In this document: positions 52,137-61,742 of the stretch, one piece after another
Layout: every line of letters starts with the position of its first letter
Numbering within the stretch: the stretch's first letter is position 1
Source of the DNA: Emticicia agri
GTDB lineage: Bacteria > Bacteroidota > Bacteroidia > Cytophagales > Spirosomataceae
DNA length: 64,000 bases
Direction of reading: 5' to 3'
Assembly (NCBI RefSeq): GCF_004168285.1
Contig: NZ_SEWF01000003.1
Span: 124,001 to 188,000, forward strand
The notes under the pieces: model-generated
The model's database searches: none
What the model was told of the DNA's origin: nothing
What the model saw: the letters and a program-made list of their open reading frames with translations, nothing else
Made by a program: the position numbers and the translations under genes

Positions 52137-53903
52137 TTAATACCCTGGGTTTTGAACTAATACCGGTTTGCCATCTTTCTGGCTATTCAGAATTTCATCC
52201 TGAGGAAGCGGATAATAGTTATTTTTAGAAGTAAATACCTTACCAGCCATATAACCGCGCTTAACGAATGTTCTACCTGATGGTTCTTTTCCAGGAACGG
52301 CCTCTTCTTGGGCATATTTGTTTAATACTTTCTCTGCAATTCCCCAACGAACTAAATCGAAGAAACGATGACCTTCCATAGCAAATTCCAAACGAGACTC
52401 CATGTGAACCGCATTTCTTGCAAAATCAGCACCTTTTGAGGCAAAAGTTCCGGCAGGATAAAGCTCAATCTTGTAATTTACCGAAGCATCCTGAACACTT
52501 CCGGTTTTTGCACGGTTACGAATCATATTTACTAACTCTTCACCTCTTGCCAGATTGCCCAATTCTATTTCAGCTTCAGCTAACCACAAAATTACACTCG
52601 ACAACTTAATGACTCTAAAGTTATTATTCGTACTGCGTTTATTAGTTGAATGGGTACTGCTACCTTCTTCAGCTAAATAGTACATCCATTTTTTACCAAT
52701 GAACGGACCTGCATAAGTCTGGTCACGTACCCAGGTAGAACCCGGCATGCCACCCCAATCAAGGAAGTTAACCCCTCTGCGACCTACTGTCCAGTCTAAA
52801 CGAGGATCAACAGGAATTGATTTGTCTAATGTAAAAGCAGTACCTGCAGTAATACCCTGATCGTTTGGTAAATCGACCTGGTTGTAAGTGTCTTGTGAAC
52901 CATCTACTGCACTACCAATTAATGGCAAACCGTTTTCATCAGTTTTGAACGCATTTACGAGGTTATGAGAAGGTTGATAGAAACCACAACATCCTCTACC
53001 AGGTCCTGTTGATGCGTAAGGCCAGTTAAGATTATCTCCTACATTACCGTTGTCACCATTAGTACCATCATTGATTGAGAACTGTACTTCAAAGATAGAT
53101 TCAGCATTATTATTGGTAACATTTCTATAGTTATCATGATAATTTGTCATCAATCTTTTACCTGAATTAGCAAGCACATCATCTAACAAAGCTTTTGCTG
53201 GTGCCCATTTCTTTTGAAAAATGTAAGCCTTTGCAAGATAGGCTTTTGCGGCCCATTGCGTTGCTCTTCCTTTTTGCGTTTGAGTTGCAGGAAGGTTCTT
53301 GGCTGCAAAATCAAAGTCAGCTTCAATTTTTGGCCAGATATTTTCGCTATTAGGAATCTTTGTAGAATTAGGGTCAGCGGCTACGTACACACTTTCGTCA
53401 ATGTAAGGAACGTTATTCCACATTTTCTTACATTCAAAATGGTAGTGTGCTCTTAAAAAACGAGCTTCGGCAATTACCACATTCTTTTCTGCTTCAGTCA
53501 TATCCTTAATTTCAGGGCTTTTTACAATTTGAATGACTTCGTTGCAACGCGCTACTCCATCATACATACCCCACCATTTTCCAAGGAAATAAGTATTATC
53601 TGCCAGCCAGTTATATTGCTCAATGAACGATTGTTCTGGTTGATCACCTGCATCAGTACCTTTAACAGCGTCATCGGATGCAACCCCGCCGAATACATAA
53701 TTAGAAACAGTAGATGTACGGCCCGTATTACCAGAACCAACACCGTCAAGTAAAGAGTAGGCCCCTACTAAAAGAGCTGTAACCCCGTTTTTATTCTTGA
53801 GCTGATCTACCGAGGCACGCCCTTGTGGTTTTATATCGAAGAACTCATCAGAACAGGCAAAGTTTGTTCCGATTAAGAGCGCTATTATAATTAATTTTTT
53901 CAT
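52137..53903 (-). CDS. RagB/SusD-family nutrient-uptake lipoprotein
   Basis: The 588-residue protein has a signal with lipobox (LLIGTNFAC, Cys17), then the SusD TPR-like fold: KPQGRASVDQLKNKNGVTAL, LRAHYHFECKKMW (the family FLRA-type motif), and the C-terminal RLEFAMEGHRFFDLVRWG and YYPLPQDEIL. It caps the SusC channel and binds the nutrient, which cannot be predicted. It follows SusC by 29 bp. No glycoside hydrolase, sulfatase or regulator is next to it. Confidence 0.95.
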   Translation of the reverse strand: MKKLIIIALLIGTNFACSDEFFDIKPQGRASVDQLKNKNGVTALLVGAYSLLDGVGSGNTGRTSTVSNYVFGGVASDDAVKGTDAGDQPEQSFIEQYNWLADNTYFLGKWWGMYDGVARCNEVIQIVKSPEIKDMTEAEKNVVIAEARFLRAHYHFECKKMWNNVPYIDESVYVAADPNSTKIPNSENIWPKIEADFDFAAKNLPATQTQKGRATQWAAKAYLAKAYIFQKKWAPAKALLDDVLANSGKRLMTNYHDNYRNVTNNNAESIFEVQFSINDGTNGDNGNVGDNLNWPYASTGPGRGCCGFYQPSHNLVNAFKTDENGLPLIGSAVDGSQDTYNQVDLPNDQGITAGTAFTLDKSIPVDPRLDWTVGRRGVNFLDWGGMPGSTWVRDQTYAGPFIGKKWMYYLAEEGSSTHSTNKRSTNNNFRVIKLSSVILWLAEAEIELGNLARGEELVNMIRNRAKTGSVQDASVNYKIELYPAGTFASKGADFARNAVHMESRLEFAMEGHRFFDLVRWGIAEKVLNKYAQEEAVPGKEPSGRTFVKRGYMAGKVFTSKNNYYPLPQDEILNSQKDGKPVLVQNPGY

Positions 53904-53932
53904 TCTCTTTTTTGCTGTTTTTTTTAATAATT

Positions 53933-56900
53933 TTAGAATCCTAAACGCAAACCAACTAAATATGATTTTGCAACAGGGTAAGCACCTTCATCAATACCCA
54001 TATGAATATCCTGGTTATCATTACCAGATCTTCTCAAGTTAATATCAGGATCAAGACCAGTATATTTTGTCAAGGTAAACATGTTTTGTCCTTGAACATA
54101 TACCTGAGCTGAACCTAAACCAATTTTCTTAATCCAACCTGTAGGAAGTGAATAAGTTAACTGAACGTTTTTCAAACGGAAGTATGATCCATCTTCAATA
54201 AAGTAAGTAGAAATTTGTTGGCTGGTTGCATCACCCGAGTTTAGGCGAGGAAGTTTAGCCACATCACCAGATTTTTTCCATGAATTGTATAACATTTCAT
54301 GTGATCTGTTGCCCTGGAAAGTATTGAAGTCTGTCCAGTATCTAACATAATTGAAGATTTCGTTACCTTGAGAGCCTTGACCGAATAAAGTCAGATCCCA
54401 GTTTTTGTAGCCTAAACTAATATTAACACCATAAGTAAAATCAGGATGAGGATTACCGATGATAGTTCTGTCGGCAGCTGTAATTACACCATCACCGTTT
54501 ACATCTCTGAATTTGAAAGTTCCTGCTCTTGTATAGGTACCAAATTTAGGAGCTGCTGCTGCTTCGGCATCATCTTTAATAACGCCATCAACAATATAAC
54601 CATAATAGCTTGCAATCGGTAAACCTGCTTTGGTAGCCGAAATAGCCGGAAGACGTGTGGCAAAACCAAAGATAGTAGCATTTGGATCATTGTTAAGTTT
54701 AATAACTTTGTTTTTATAATGAGCAAAGTTAACACCTACTGTATATCTGAAATTACCCACTTTATCTCTGTAATTCAGACCTATATCAATACCTTTGTTT
54801 TGTACTTCACCAATGTTTGTGAAAGGAATAGTACCTGTTCCGGCTGTTCTTGGGATAGCAATCTGAGTCAACATATCAGATGTTATACGGTTATACAAAT
54901 CAACAACTACTTCTAATTTGCTGTTGAATAATACCGCATCTAAACCAATATTAGTAGAAGTAGTAGTTTCCCATTTACCATTAGGATTACCAAATTGGAC
55001 AAGGTCAAATCCTCCTACAATTGAACTACCGGTACCATTAATATCATAAGCATTTCTAATAGGGTCAGCCGCATAAAGTGTGTAAGCATTATACACGTTA
55101 GGAATTAACTGGTTACCTGTTTTACCCCAACCTAAACGAACTTTCATATCGTTCAAGAACTTCAAATCTTTCATGAAAGCATATTCAGATAGACGAACAC
55201 CTACTGAGAACGCAGGGAAAATACCATATCTGTTGGCAGCAGAGAAACGAGAAGAACCATCACGACGAAGTGTAAAGTCAGCCAGATATATATCTTTATA
55301 TGAATAGTTAACTTTACCGAATTGAGAGAACAAGGCACTGATGGTAGCACCACCACCTGAGTTATTTAAACCAGAAGCCGAGCCTGCATCAAGATAACGA
55401 TACTCTAAATCATCAAATGCGAAACCAGCTCTATTTGCCTGAAAGCCGAAAGAATAAGTTGTAACGGCCTCAGTACCTACTAAAACATTCAGGTTATGTG
55501 CTCCAAATTCTTTGTTATAATTCAAAGTGTTAAACCAGGTAACTGATCTATCGAAGTTATTGATAACGTTTAAGCTGTTTGCAGCTCTTGCTTCAGCCGC
55601 CTCAATATCACGGTGGAAATATTCAGATCTGTTATACAGGTTGTATTCAAGACCCAAACTTGTTCTTGCTTTCAAACCAGGGATAATGTCTAATTCCCCA
55701 AATACGTTTCCAAATACGTGAACACCTTTTGTAATATTGTCTTTTTCACGATACAATCTTGCTAATGGGTTGGGTGCGTTTCCAAGGTTAACACCTTTAC
55801 TTCCTGCAAAACCATTGTAAGGCGAGCTGTTAGTACCGCCTAATTCAGCAGGACCACCTGTGATGTCAAATACAGGAATGATTGGGTGAACACGAATGGC
55901 AAACATAATCGGGTTTGACTCATCGTTGTTAGTTATACCTTGTCTTTCATCGTATGAAACGGTTAAGTTTTCACCAAAAGTAAATTTACCTTTCTTAAAT
56001 TCAGTATTTGCTCTTACTGAATATCTGTTATATTTCGTATAACGCAAGATACCGTCTTGTTTGAAGTAGTTGGCAGAAATGGCATATTTAGCATTGTTTG
56101 AACCACCTGTTGCACCAATCTGATAATTTGAAATCGGAGCCGGGTCAAAAATTACATCTTGCCAGTCAGTACCTTCTTTATTAGCTTTAGTAATGTTAAA
56201 TGCTGTTTTACCAAGGTTAGGGTCAGCAATATCATTGGTGTAAGTATAGTTAGCAGGTAGAGTTCCGTACACGTTTGGATAAATATAGTCAGCAATGGTT
56301 TGTTCACCATTAGGGCCAAATTTATACTGAACCGAAGGAGAAGTAACCGAAGGGTTTTTTCCTGCACCTAAATCAGCCTGATAAAGATATTCTCCCAATT
56401 CTTTCGTATTTAACAAATCAAGCATTCTGCCGGGTCTTTGTGTACCTGTGTAAAAATCGAACGAGAAGCTCGGCTCACCAGGTTTACCTTTCTTGGTTGT
56501 AATGATAACCACCCCATTGGCAGCACGTGCACCGTAAATAGATGCAGCAGAAGCATCTTTCAACACCTGCATAGACTCAATGTCGTTAGGGTTAATCTGG
56601 TTCAGCGTCCCTTGTGTTGGCACACCATCAATTACATACAATGGGCTGTTGTTGTTAATAGAGCCGAATCCGCGGATACGCACCATTGTACCACCACCTG
56701 GCGAGTTATCGTTTCCAACAACTACCCCTGATGCTCTACCTTGCAGCATTTGTGTAACACTCGCAGTTGGTGTAGCCGTCAATTCTTTGGCACCTACAAC
56801 TGTTACAGCTCCTGTAATGTCTTTTTTACGTTGTGAAGCGTAACCTGTTACAACCACCTCATTAAGCGATTTGGTGTCTGCATTTAAAGAAACATTAATT

Positions 56901-57187
56901 TCAGAACGATTACCAACTTCCTCTTCTCTCGTTTCATAACCAATTGACGAGAAAACGATTGTACCTCCATTTTGTGGAACATCTAATGAATAATTTCCAT
57001 TAGCATCTGTTGCAGTACCTTTTGTACCACCTTTGATGAGGACAGTAACCCCGGGAAGGCCAATCTGAGCATCGGCATCAACAACTTTACCGGTTACTTT
57101 TCTTTGAGCGAAGGCAGCAGACCCGAGAATAAAGAATAGCAGAATCAGCGCTCTCGCCCTGATAGGAATAGAGTAGGATTGTTTCAT
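53933..57187 (-). CDS. SusC/RagA-family TonB-linked outer membrane protein
   Basis: The 1084-residue receptor has a signal peptide (ALILLFFILGSAAFAQ), a carboxypeptidase-like domain (about 28-110; GTKGTATDANGNYSLDVP), a TonB box in SLNEVVVTGYA, a plug (about 115-235) with NDIESMQVLKDASAASIYGA and NGVVIITTKKG, and a 22-strand barrel ending AKSYLVGLRLGF. It imports a substrate with its SusD partner, driven by TonB. It lacks a DUF4880/FecR or anti-sigma gene nearby, so regulation is unclear. The region upstream has a -7 match TATATTTG at 57245-57238. Confidence 0.96.
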   Translation of the reverse strand: MKQSYSIPIRARALILLFFILGSAAFAQRKVTGKVVDADAQIGLPGVTVLIKGGTKGTATDANGNYSLDVPQNGGTIVFSSIGYETREEEVGNRSEINVSLNADTKSLNEVVVTGYASQRKKDITGAVTVVGAKELTATPTASVTQMLQGRASGVVVGNDNSPGGGTMVRIRGFGSINNNSPLYVIDGVPTQGTLNQINPNDIESMQVLKDASAASIYGARAANGVVIITTKKGKPGEPSFSFDFYTGTQRPGRMLDLLNTKELGEYLYQADLGAGKNPSVTSPSVQYKFGPNGEQTIADYIYPNVYGTLPANYTYTNDIADPNLGKTAFNITKANKEGTDWQDVIFDPAPISNYQIGATGGSNNAKYAISANYFKQDGILRYTKYNRYSVRANTEFKKGKFTFGENLTVSYDERQGITNNDESNPIMFAIRVHPIIPVFDITGGPAELGGTNSSPYNGFAGSKGVNLGNAPNPLARLYREKDNITKGVHVFGNVFGELDIIPGLKARTSLGLEYNLYNRSEYFHRDIEAAEARAANSLNVINNFDRSVTWFNTLNYNKEFGAHNLNVLVGTEAVTTYSFGFQANRAGFAFDDLEYRYLDAGSASGLNNSGGGATISALFSQFGKVNYSYKDIYLADFTLRRDGSSRFSAANRYGIFPAFSVGVRLSEYAFMKDLKFLNDMKVRLGWGKTGNQLIPNVYNAYTLYAADPIRNAYDINGTGSSIVGGFDLVQFGNPNGKWETTTSTNIGLDAVLFNSKLEVVVDLYNRITSDMLTQIAIPRTAGTGTIPFTNIGEVQNKGIDIGLNYRDKVGNFRYTVGVNFAHYKNKVIKLNNDPNATIFGFATRLPAISATKAGLPIASYYGYIVDGVIKDDAEAAAAPKFGTYTRAGTFKFRDVNGDGVITAADRTIIGNPHPDFTYGVNISLGYKNWDLTLFGQGSQGNEIFNYVRYWTDFNTFQGNRSHEMLYNSWKKSGDVAKLPRLNSGDATSQQISTYFIEDGSYFRLKNVQLTYSLPTGWIKKIGLGSAQVYVQGQNMFTLTKYTGLDPDINLRRSGNDNQDIHMGIDEGAYPVAKSYLVGLRLGF

Positions 57188-57631
57188 TGAAAAATATAAA
57201 ATTAGGTTAATAAAAACAGTGCAATAATATTGCGTTTCAAATATAAAATTTTGCTTTATCTATTTCTAATATTGAATGAAGATTTTAACAAGAAAATGCT
57301 AATCCTGAAGCAACAAAAAAATAGGGTTAAAAGGTTAAGTTTTGGCGCAACATTAAAAACTATTACAATAGTATTATATTAAGAGTAAATATAAAAATAT
57401 GCACATCAACAAAAAGGCACAAAAATCTATGCAAACGTTTTAAATTGATGTAATTAACAAAAAAATTACATTAAAAATTTCTATTTTTACACATTGCAAA
57501 TTTATTAAAAGGTACTGTATTTCTTAATCCGGGTAAACTCTTATCAGGAAAGTTTTTTTTAATAAATTGAATTTCTCCGGCAATTAGCTAATAATTTTTA
57601 ACCTAAAGTAAATTGTTATAATTTCGCAACC
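57188..57631. other. intergenic region between susC and the Nudix gene
   Basis: 444 bp of AT-rich sequence between divergent genes. It contains a -7 match for susC (57245-57238) and a LacI-operator-like palindrome CAAACGTTTT (57432-57441). A near match TAATTTCG lies about 10 bp before the Nudix ATG. I found no ORF or RNA. Confidence 0.5.
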
Positions 57632-58189
57632 ATGAATGAGAATAATAATCCCTGGACAATCCTTGACTCTGAGGTAAAATACGAGAATAAATGGATAAAA
57701 GTATTTCATCAGAATGTGCTGAATCCGAATGGTGGAAAAGGGGTTTACGGCACGGTACATTTTAAAAATGTGGCCATTGGCATAGTACCCATTGATAACG
57801 ATGGAAACACCTGGCTGGTTGGCCAATACAGATTTCCGATTGAAGAATACTCATGGGAAATACCTGAGGGAGGAAGTCCTGAAGGAGAAGACATATTGGA
57901 GACAGCTAAAAGGGAGCTTTTAGAAGAGACTGGGTTGATAGCTCAAAACTGGACAATGCTTTCAAAGCTTCATACCTCCAATTCAGTCTGCCGTGAGGTT
58001 TCCTATATTTTTTTGGCTGAAGACCTTACGCAAACAGATAGCCAACCCGAAGAAACTGAACAATTGCAAATCAGGAAAGTACCTATCCTTGAGGCCTATC
58101 AAATGGTTTTGGCGGATAAAATTACAGACTCTATCAGTGTGGCAGGAATTTTGAAAACCATGATAGTAAGATTCTCTAATCTATTGTAG
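57632..58189 (+). CDS. Nudix hydrolase (ADP-ribose pyrophosphatase-like)
   Basis: A 185-residue Nudix protein with the box G-x5-E-x7-REL-x2-EE-x-G spanning about 81-103 (begins GGSPEGED, ends EETG), after WLVGQYRFPIEEYSWEIPEG, which is typical of the ADP-ribose/NDP-sugar subgroup. It would hydrolyse X-P-P-nucleoside compounds; exact substrate unknown. The LysE-like gene begins 29 bp later, so they may be co-transcribed. Confidence 0.92.
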   Translation: MNENNNPWTILDSEVKYENKWIKVFHQNVLNPNGGKGVYGTVHFKNVAIGIVPIDNDGNTWLVGQYRFPIEEYSWEIPEGGSPEGEDILETAKRELLEETGLIAQNWTMLSKLHTSNSVCREVSYIFLAEDLTQTDSQPEETEQLQIRKVPILEAYQMVLADKITDSISVAGILKTMIVRFSNLL

Positions 58190-58218
58190 GTCTTCTATTA
58201 AATTAACACAACACCAAT

Positions 58219-58824
58219 ATGCTTGAAGCAATTTCTTTAGGTTTTCTAACAGGTCTCGTATTAAGTTTTGGGTTTGGAAGTGTATTTTTTGCTTTAATTC
58301 AGAACAGCATTGACTATGGTTATATGGCTGGTGTAAAAATATCATTAGGGGTTATTTTTGGTGACCTTATTATGATTGTTATCGCCTTTTTAGGCACTTC
58401 TTTTTTACCGGATATTCCACATTTCGCTACATATTCCCGTGTTTTTGGCTCTCTCTTATTGGTAGGCTTAGGTGTTGCGCAATTCAGTAATTCCAAACCT
58501 CCCGGAAAAATTCAGGATTTTAAGTTGGCTCGTTTCTTTTATTTCTTCGGAAAGGGATTTCTGCTGAATGTCATTAATCCGGTAAATTTTATTTCGTGGA
58601 TGGTAGTATCAGCTACACTTAAGGGATATAAATATGATATTTATGACGAAACTGCCTTTTTTCTTACTTGTATCATTATAATTTTTGTAATGGAATCAGC
58701 CTTCGCCATTTTTGCTGATAGAATCAAAAGCAGGATGAATAATTTGACTATTCAGCGAGTTAAGTATTTTTCTGGAATAGTTTTTATAGGAATAGGAATG
58801 AAATTAATCTATGATATTTTCTGA
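58219..58824 (+). CDS. LysE-family transporter
   Basis: A 201-residue membrane protein with six predicted helices. The N-terminus (FLTGLVLSFGFGSVFFALIQ) and GLGVAQFSN...INPVNFISWMVV match the LysE/RhtB amino-acid export family, where the conserved NP in helix 4 is typical. It would export amino acids or similar metabolites. A bidirectional terminator follows at once. Confidence 0.88.
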   Translation: MLEAISLGFLTGLVLSFGFGSVFFALIQNSIDYGYMAGVKISLGVIFGDLIMIVIAFLGTSFLPDIPHFATYSRVFGSLLLVGLGVAQFSNSKPPGKIQDFKLARFFYFFGKGFLLNVINPVNFISWMVVSATLKGYKYDIYDETAFFLTCIIIIFVMESAFAIFADRIKSRMNNLTIQRVKYFSGIVFIGIGMKLIYDIF

Positions 58825-58826
58825 AT

Positions 58827-58858
58827 GAAAACGGGAGCCTTGCCGGGCTCCCGTTTTC
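58827..58858. terminator. bidirectional terminator between the LysE and SPFH genes
   Basis: A perfect 13-bp GC-rich stem (58827-58839 with 58846-58858), 6-nt loop, between convergent genes. Confidence 0.88.
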
Positions 58859-58864
58859 AAGTAT

Positions 58865-59800
58865 CTATTTCTTTGCACTCAGCTTTTCATTCGCATCTCT
58901 TTGGTGCATGGCCATCATCTGTTTCATAGTTCTGTCCATTCCCTCAACCGAGCCATCCAGAAAAATAACGTTGCCTTTCCCCTCTTCTGCAAAATGTTTC
59001 AGCGATTCAGTCCACAACGAAAACAGAATTAAAGAAGAATCAAGATTGGCTTTTTCCATTTCTTTGGCGGCTACTGCCATACCTTTGGCAACTTCTTCTC
59101 TGAATTGAGCCAAACCTTGCCCTCTTAACCGGGAAGCCTCACGTTCAGCTTCAGCCTGAATCCGAATATAATTTCCCTCTGCCTCTGCGGCTTTGGTTTT
59201 TGTAATTAATAAAGCCTGCCCCTCATTTTCAGCAGCAGCCCTTGAATTACTTGAAGCTACCACTTTTGCCATTGAGCGAATGATTTCTTCGTCAAAAGTG
59301 ATGTCATTGATTTGCAAGTCTATTAAATGATAGCCCCAGCCTAATAATATATGGTCAAGGTTTTCTTTTACATCCAAAACGATTTCTGTGCGTAAACTCA
59401 AAATTTCAGCCTGCCTTTTTGTTGCTACAAAACTACGGATAGAACCCTCAATCGAACGAACTAAAGCCTGCATAAAATTGGCCTGGTCTATAAATTTGAA
59501 TGCCACATTTTTGATAGACTCTTCCTGTTGGTCGGTTACTGTATAGAGTAACATGGCTTTGAAGTACACGTTAGCCTGATCGTTAGTGATAGCCTGAAAC
59601 TGAAGTTCAGCAGAACGGTTCTGAATAGAAATAGTACGGAAAACGTACTCAATAAAAGGAATCTTAAAATTAAGTCCCGGAGTCATTATACGTTGATATT
59701 TACCAAAAACTGTAATAACCGCAACATTTCCTTGTTGTACTATTACAACTGATAAATAAAGAACAATTATTACAATAACAATACCGATTATGGCATTCAT
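58865..59800 (-). CDS. stomatin/prohibitin-like SPFH (band 7) protein
   Basis: The 311-residue protein begins with a membrane anchor (IIGIVIVIIVLYLSVVIV), then an SPFH/band-7 domain (about 25-205; GKYQRIMTPGLNFKIPFIEY) and a coiled coil of alternating Ala, Glu, Arg and Lys (AEAEGNYIRIQAEAEREASR), as in stomatin-type proteins. These form membrane-bound rings or scaffolds. No partner NfeD gene is adjacent. The ATG at 59800 is chosen because the only earlier start (TTG 59833) falls inside the -7 box of a full promoter. Confidence 0.9.
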   Translation of the reverse strand: MNAIIGIVIVIIVLYLSVVIVQQGNVAVITVFGKYQRIMTPGLNFKIPFIEYVFRTISIQNRSAELQFQAITNDQANVYFKAMLLYTVTDQQEESIKNVAFKFIDQANFMQALVRSIEGSIRSFVATKRQAEILSLRTEIVLDVKENLDHILLGWGYHLIDLQINDITFDEEIIRSMAKVVASSNSRAAAENEGQALLITKTKAAEAEGNYIRIQAEAEREASRLRGQGLAQFREEVAKGMAVAAKEMEKANLDSSLILFSLWTESLKHFAEEGKGNVIFLDGSVEGMDRTMKQMMAMHQRDANEKLSAKK

Positions 59801-59830
59801 ACGATTGAAAGTTTTAGTTAAATAATGAGT

Positions 59831-59861
59831 CAAATGTAATTTGCTTGCCGAAACCTACAAA
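59831..59861 (-). promoter_or_regulatory. promoter of the SPFH gene
   Basis: TTTG (59861-59858), 19 nt, TACATTTG (59838-59831) on the minus strand: full consensus and spacing. Confidence 0.75.
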
Positions 59862-59967
59862 CTTTTTTAGGGATATATGGCAATTTTCAAGAAAATATAA
59901 GTAGAAAATTTATTTGACGCATGTTCTTCAATCATTTAGACCTAACAAGTCTCCTGAAAAAGAAATC

Positions 59968-59999
59968 GGTTCAGTTAAATTTGTTGTATTAACCGAACC
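59968..59999 (-). terminator. likely terminator of the NTF2-like gene
   Basis: 11-bp arms (59968-59978 with 59989-59999, one mismatch) and a 10-nt loop, followed on the minus strand by TTTCTTTTTC, 17 bp past the stop. Confidence 0.6.
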
Positions 60000-60015
60000 C
60001 ATTATAACTTAAATA

Positions 60016-60429
60016 TCAGAAGGCATAATAATAAAGTACCTTATCGTCTTTAAAAACAGCTACTCCAACATAGTCTTTTGTAAAATCAGGTTTACCAATT
60101 AATTTCCCTTCAAAACGTCCGGTTATCACTACTTTCTCGCCTAACTCTTTGAACTGCATATTTGTAAAATTATACACTTCAAAATTATTTCTATGCTCCA
60201 TAAAAGCCATAGCGCCTTCTTTTCCCTTAAAAACGGTTTTAGATGATTCTGCCCCATCTGTATAAATACTTATAACCACGTTGCTATCACATATTTCTTC
60301 AAAAGCAGTAACATCTTTATTAATAGCAGCCGTAAATCCTTTTCTGGCTATTTCCGCTTTAGAATTTTTTGGAAACTTGGCAGCAATTGAAATAAGTACA
60401 AGTACAGCTATGGCAATAATTTTTTTCAT
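60016..60429 (-). CDS. exported NTF2/SnoaL-like small protein
   Basis: A 137-residue protein with a short signal sequence (IIAIAVLVLISIAAKF) and a cone-like alpha+beta SnoaL/NTF2 fold pattern: AINKDVTAFEEICDSNVVIS, KGKEGAMAFMEHRN, and VVITGRFEGKLIGK at the C-terminus. It should be periplasmic or membrane-attached; the ligand is unknown. The Met at 60429 is used because the more upstream one lies on the promoter. Confidence 0.8.
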   Translation of the reverse strand: MKKIIAIAVLVLISIAAKFPKNSKAEIARKGFTAAINKDVTAFEEICDSNVVISIYTDGAESSKTVFKGKEGAMAFMEHRNNFEVYNFTNMQFKELGEKVVITGRFEGKLIGKPDFTKDYVGVAVFKDDKVLYYYAF

Positions 60430-60465
60430 GGCATTTAAAAACTTTGATTGTTCGGTTTGATACCA

Positions 60466-60495
60466 CAAATCTATTCCGAATCAAAAAATCACAAA
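60466..60495 (-). promoter_or_regulatory. promoter of the NTF2-like gene
   Basis: TTTG (60495-60492), 18 nt, TAGATTTG (60473-60466) on the minus strand. Spacing is at the short end but both boxes match. Confidence 0.6.
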
Positions 60496-60560
60496 ATAAG
60501 CGATTGACGGGTGGTTTTATCAATCTTACAAGTGGTTAATTTTGGTTGAAATACGGCAAA

Positions 60561-60588
60561 TAAAAAGAGTAGCCTTTAGAGCTACTCT
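60561..60588 (-). terminator. terminator of the cytochrome c gene
   Basis: 8-bp arms (60566-60573 with 60581-60588), 7-nt loop, and a TTTTTA run on the minus strand, 24 bp after the stop of the diheme cytochrome. Confidence 0.8.
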
Positions 60589-60612
60589 CAGGACTCCATT
60601 TGACTTTATCAG

Positions 60613-61608
60613 TTAAATTTTTGTTTCCGGCTTATAAACAAAGCGTTCAATCGGGTTCTTAATCGGTTTTATAGTTTTTAAAAACTCATAAATAGCTCCC
60701 AAATCTTTCTCTGTCATTCCGGCATACATTGTCCAGGGCATAATCGTATTAAATTCCCCTTTACCAACAGTATGTGCTTTATAAGTACTATCGCCATAAG
60801 TTTTAAAACGGGTAATGAATGATTCTTTTGTATAATTACCAATACCTGATTCTTTATCAGGAGTAATGTTGGCAGAAGTAACAATTCTACCACCACCTAT
60901 ATTAAATGACCAACCACCTGCGAAATCCATTCCTGCTACTTTATTCCCTTTATCATCTGGCTTGGTATGGCATTCATAACAACCTGCACTATAAACCAGA
61001 TATTTGCCATACTCTACCTCATTATTTGAATCAGGGATTTTTTGATGCGCAGGAGCAGTCGGAATAGTATTCAAAATAAAATTCATCGGAAAATCAGCCT
61101 TTGGCTCGTCAGTTACATTTTCAATTGGTTTTAATGTCCGTAGAAAGGCAATTATTGAGTACACGTCTTCTTTATCCATTTTTCCATAGTAAGCATAAGG
61201 CATCACCGGAAAGATAGGCGTTCCGTCCTTTTTTACACCTGATGTAATCGCACGATAAATTTCACCATCCGACCAGTCTTTCAAATTAAATGGGGTAATG
61301 TTTCTGGCAATGAATCTACCCGGAAAACCAAAACTCTGGTCAAATACCTCACCACCTTTTCCGTCTGAACCTGCCACTAACGGTGCCGAAAAAAGATTGT
61401 AATCACGGGCACTATGACAGTCCATACACACCGTAACATGATAAGCAAGATACTTACCCCTTTCAACTCTTTCCGGCGTGGCCTCCACCTGGAGGTCTTC
61501 GGGAGCATCAATATTAGGTAAAGCAAATTTTACATAAGCTAAGGCAATTCCAATGGCAATCACAACAAACAGAAGTGTAAAGCCAAGAATACGGAGAGTT
61601 TTTTTCAT
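60613..61608 (-). CDS. membrane-anchored diheme c-type cytochrome
   Basis: The 331-residue protein has an N-terminal membrane helix (ILGFTLLFVVIAIGIALAYV) and two cytochrome c motifs, CMDCHS (about residue 65) and CYECHT (about 220), each in a domain with a downstream Met (YSIIAFLRTLKPI; GAIYEFLKTIKPI). It should carry electrons in the periplasm, likely for an oxidase or an alcohol or sugar dehydrogenase. The chosen ATG removes 18 poorly convincing residues before the helix. Confidence 0.9.
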   Translation of the reverse strand: MKKTLRILGFTLLFVVIAIGIALAYVKFALPNIDAPEDLQVEATPERVERGKYLAYHVTVCMDCHSARDYNLFSAPLVAGSDGKGGEVFDQSFGFPGRFIARNITPFNLKDWSDGEIYRAITSGVKKDGTPIFPVMPYAYYGKMDKEDVYSIIAFLRTLKPIENVTDEPKADFPMNFILNTIPTAPAHQKIPDSNNEVEYGKYLVYSAGCYECHTKPDDKGNKVAGMDFAGGWSFNIGGGRIVTSANITPDKESGIGNYTKESFITRFKTYGDSTYKAHTVGKGEFNTIMPWTMYAGMTEKDLGAIYEFLKTIKPIKNPIERFVYKPETKI

Positions 61609-61742
61609 GATTTTAAGGAGTGGTAAATAACTGGTAGTAAATAAGTTGTAACAGAGTGGCAAGCTAAAAAAAGTTTTTTGCTACACCAAATTATTAAACT
61701 ATCTATTTATCGAGTGGTAATATTCCTTAAAATCTGATAAAA

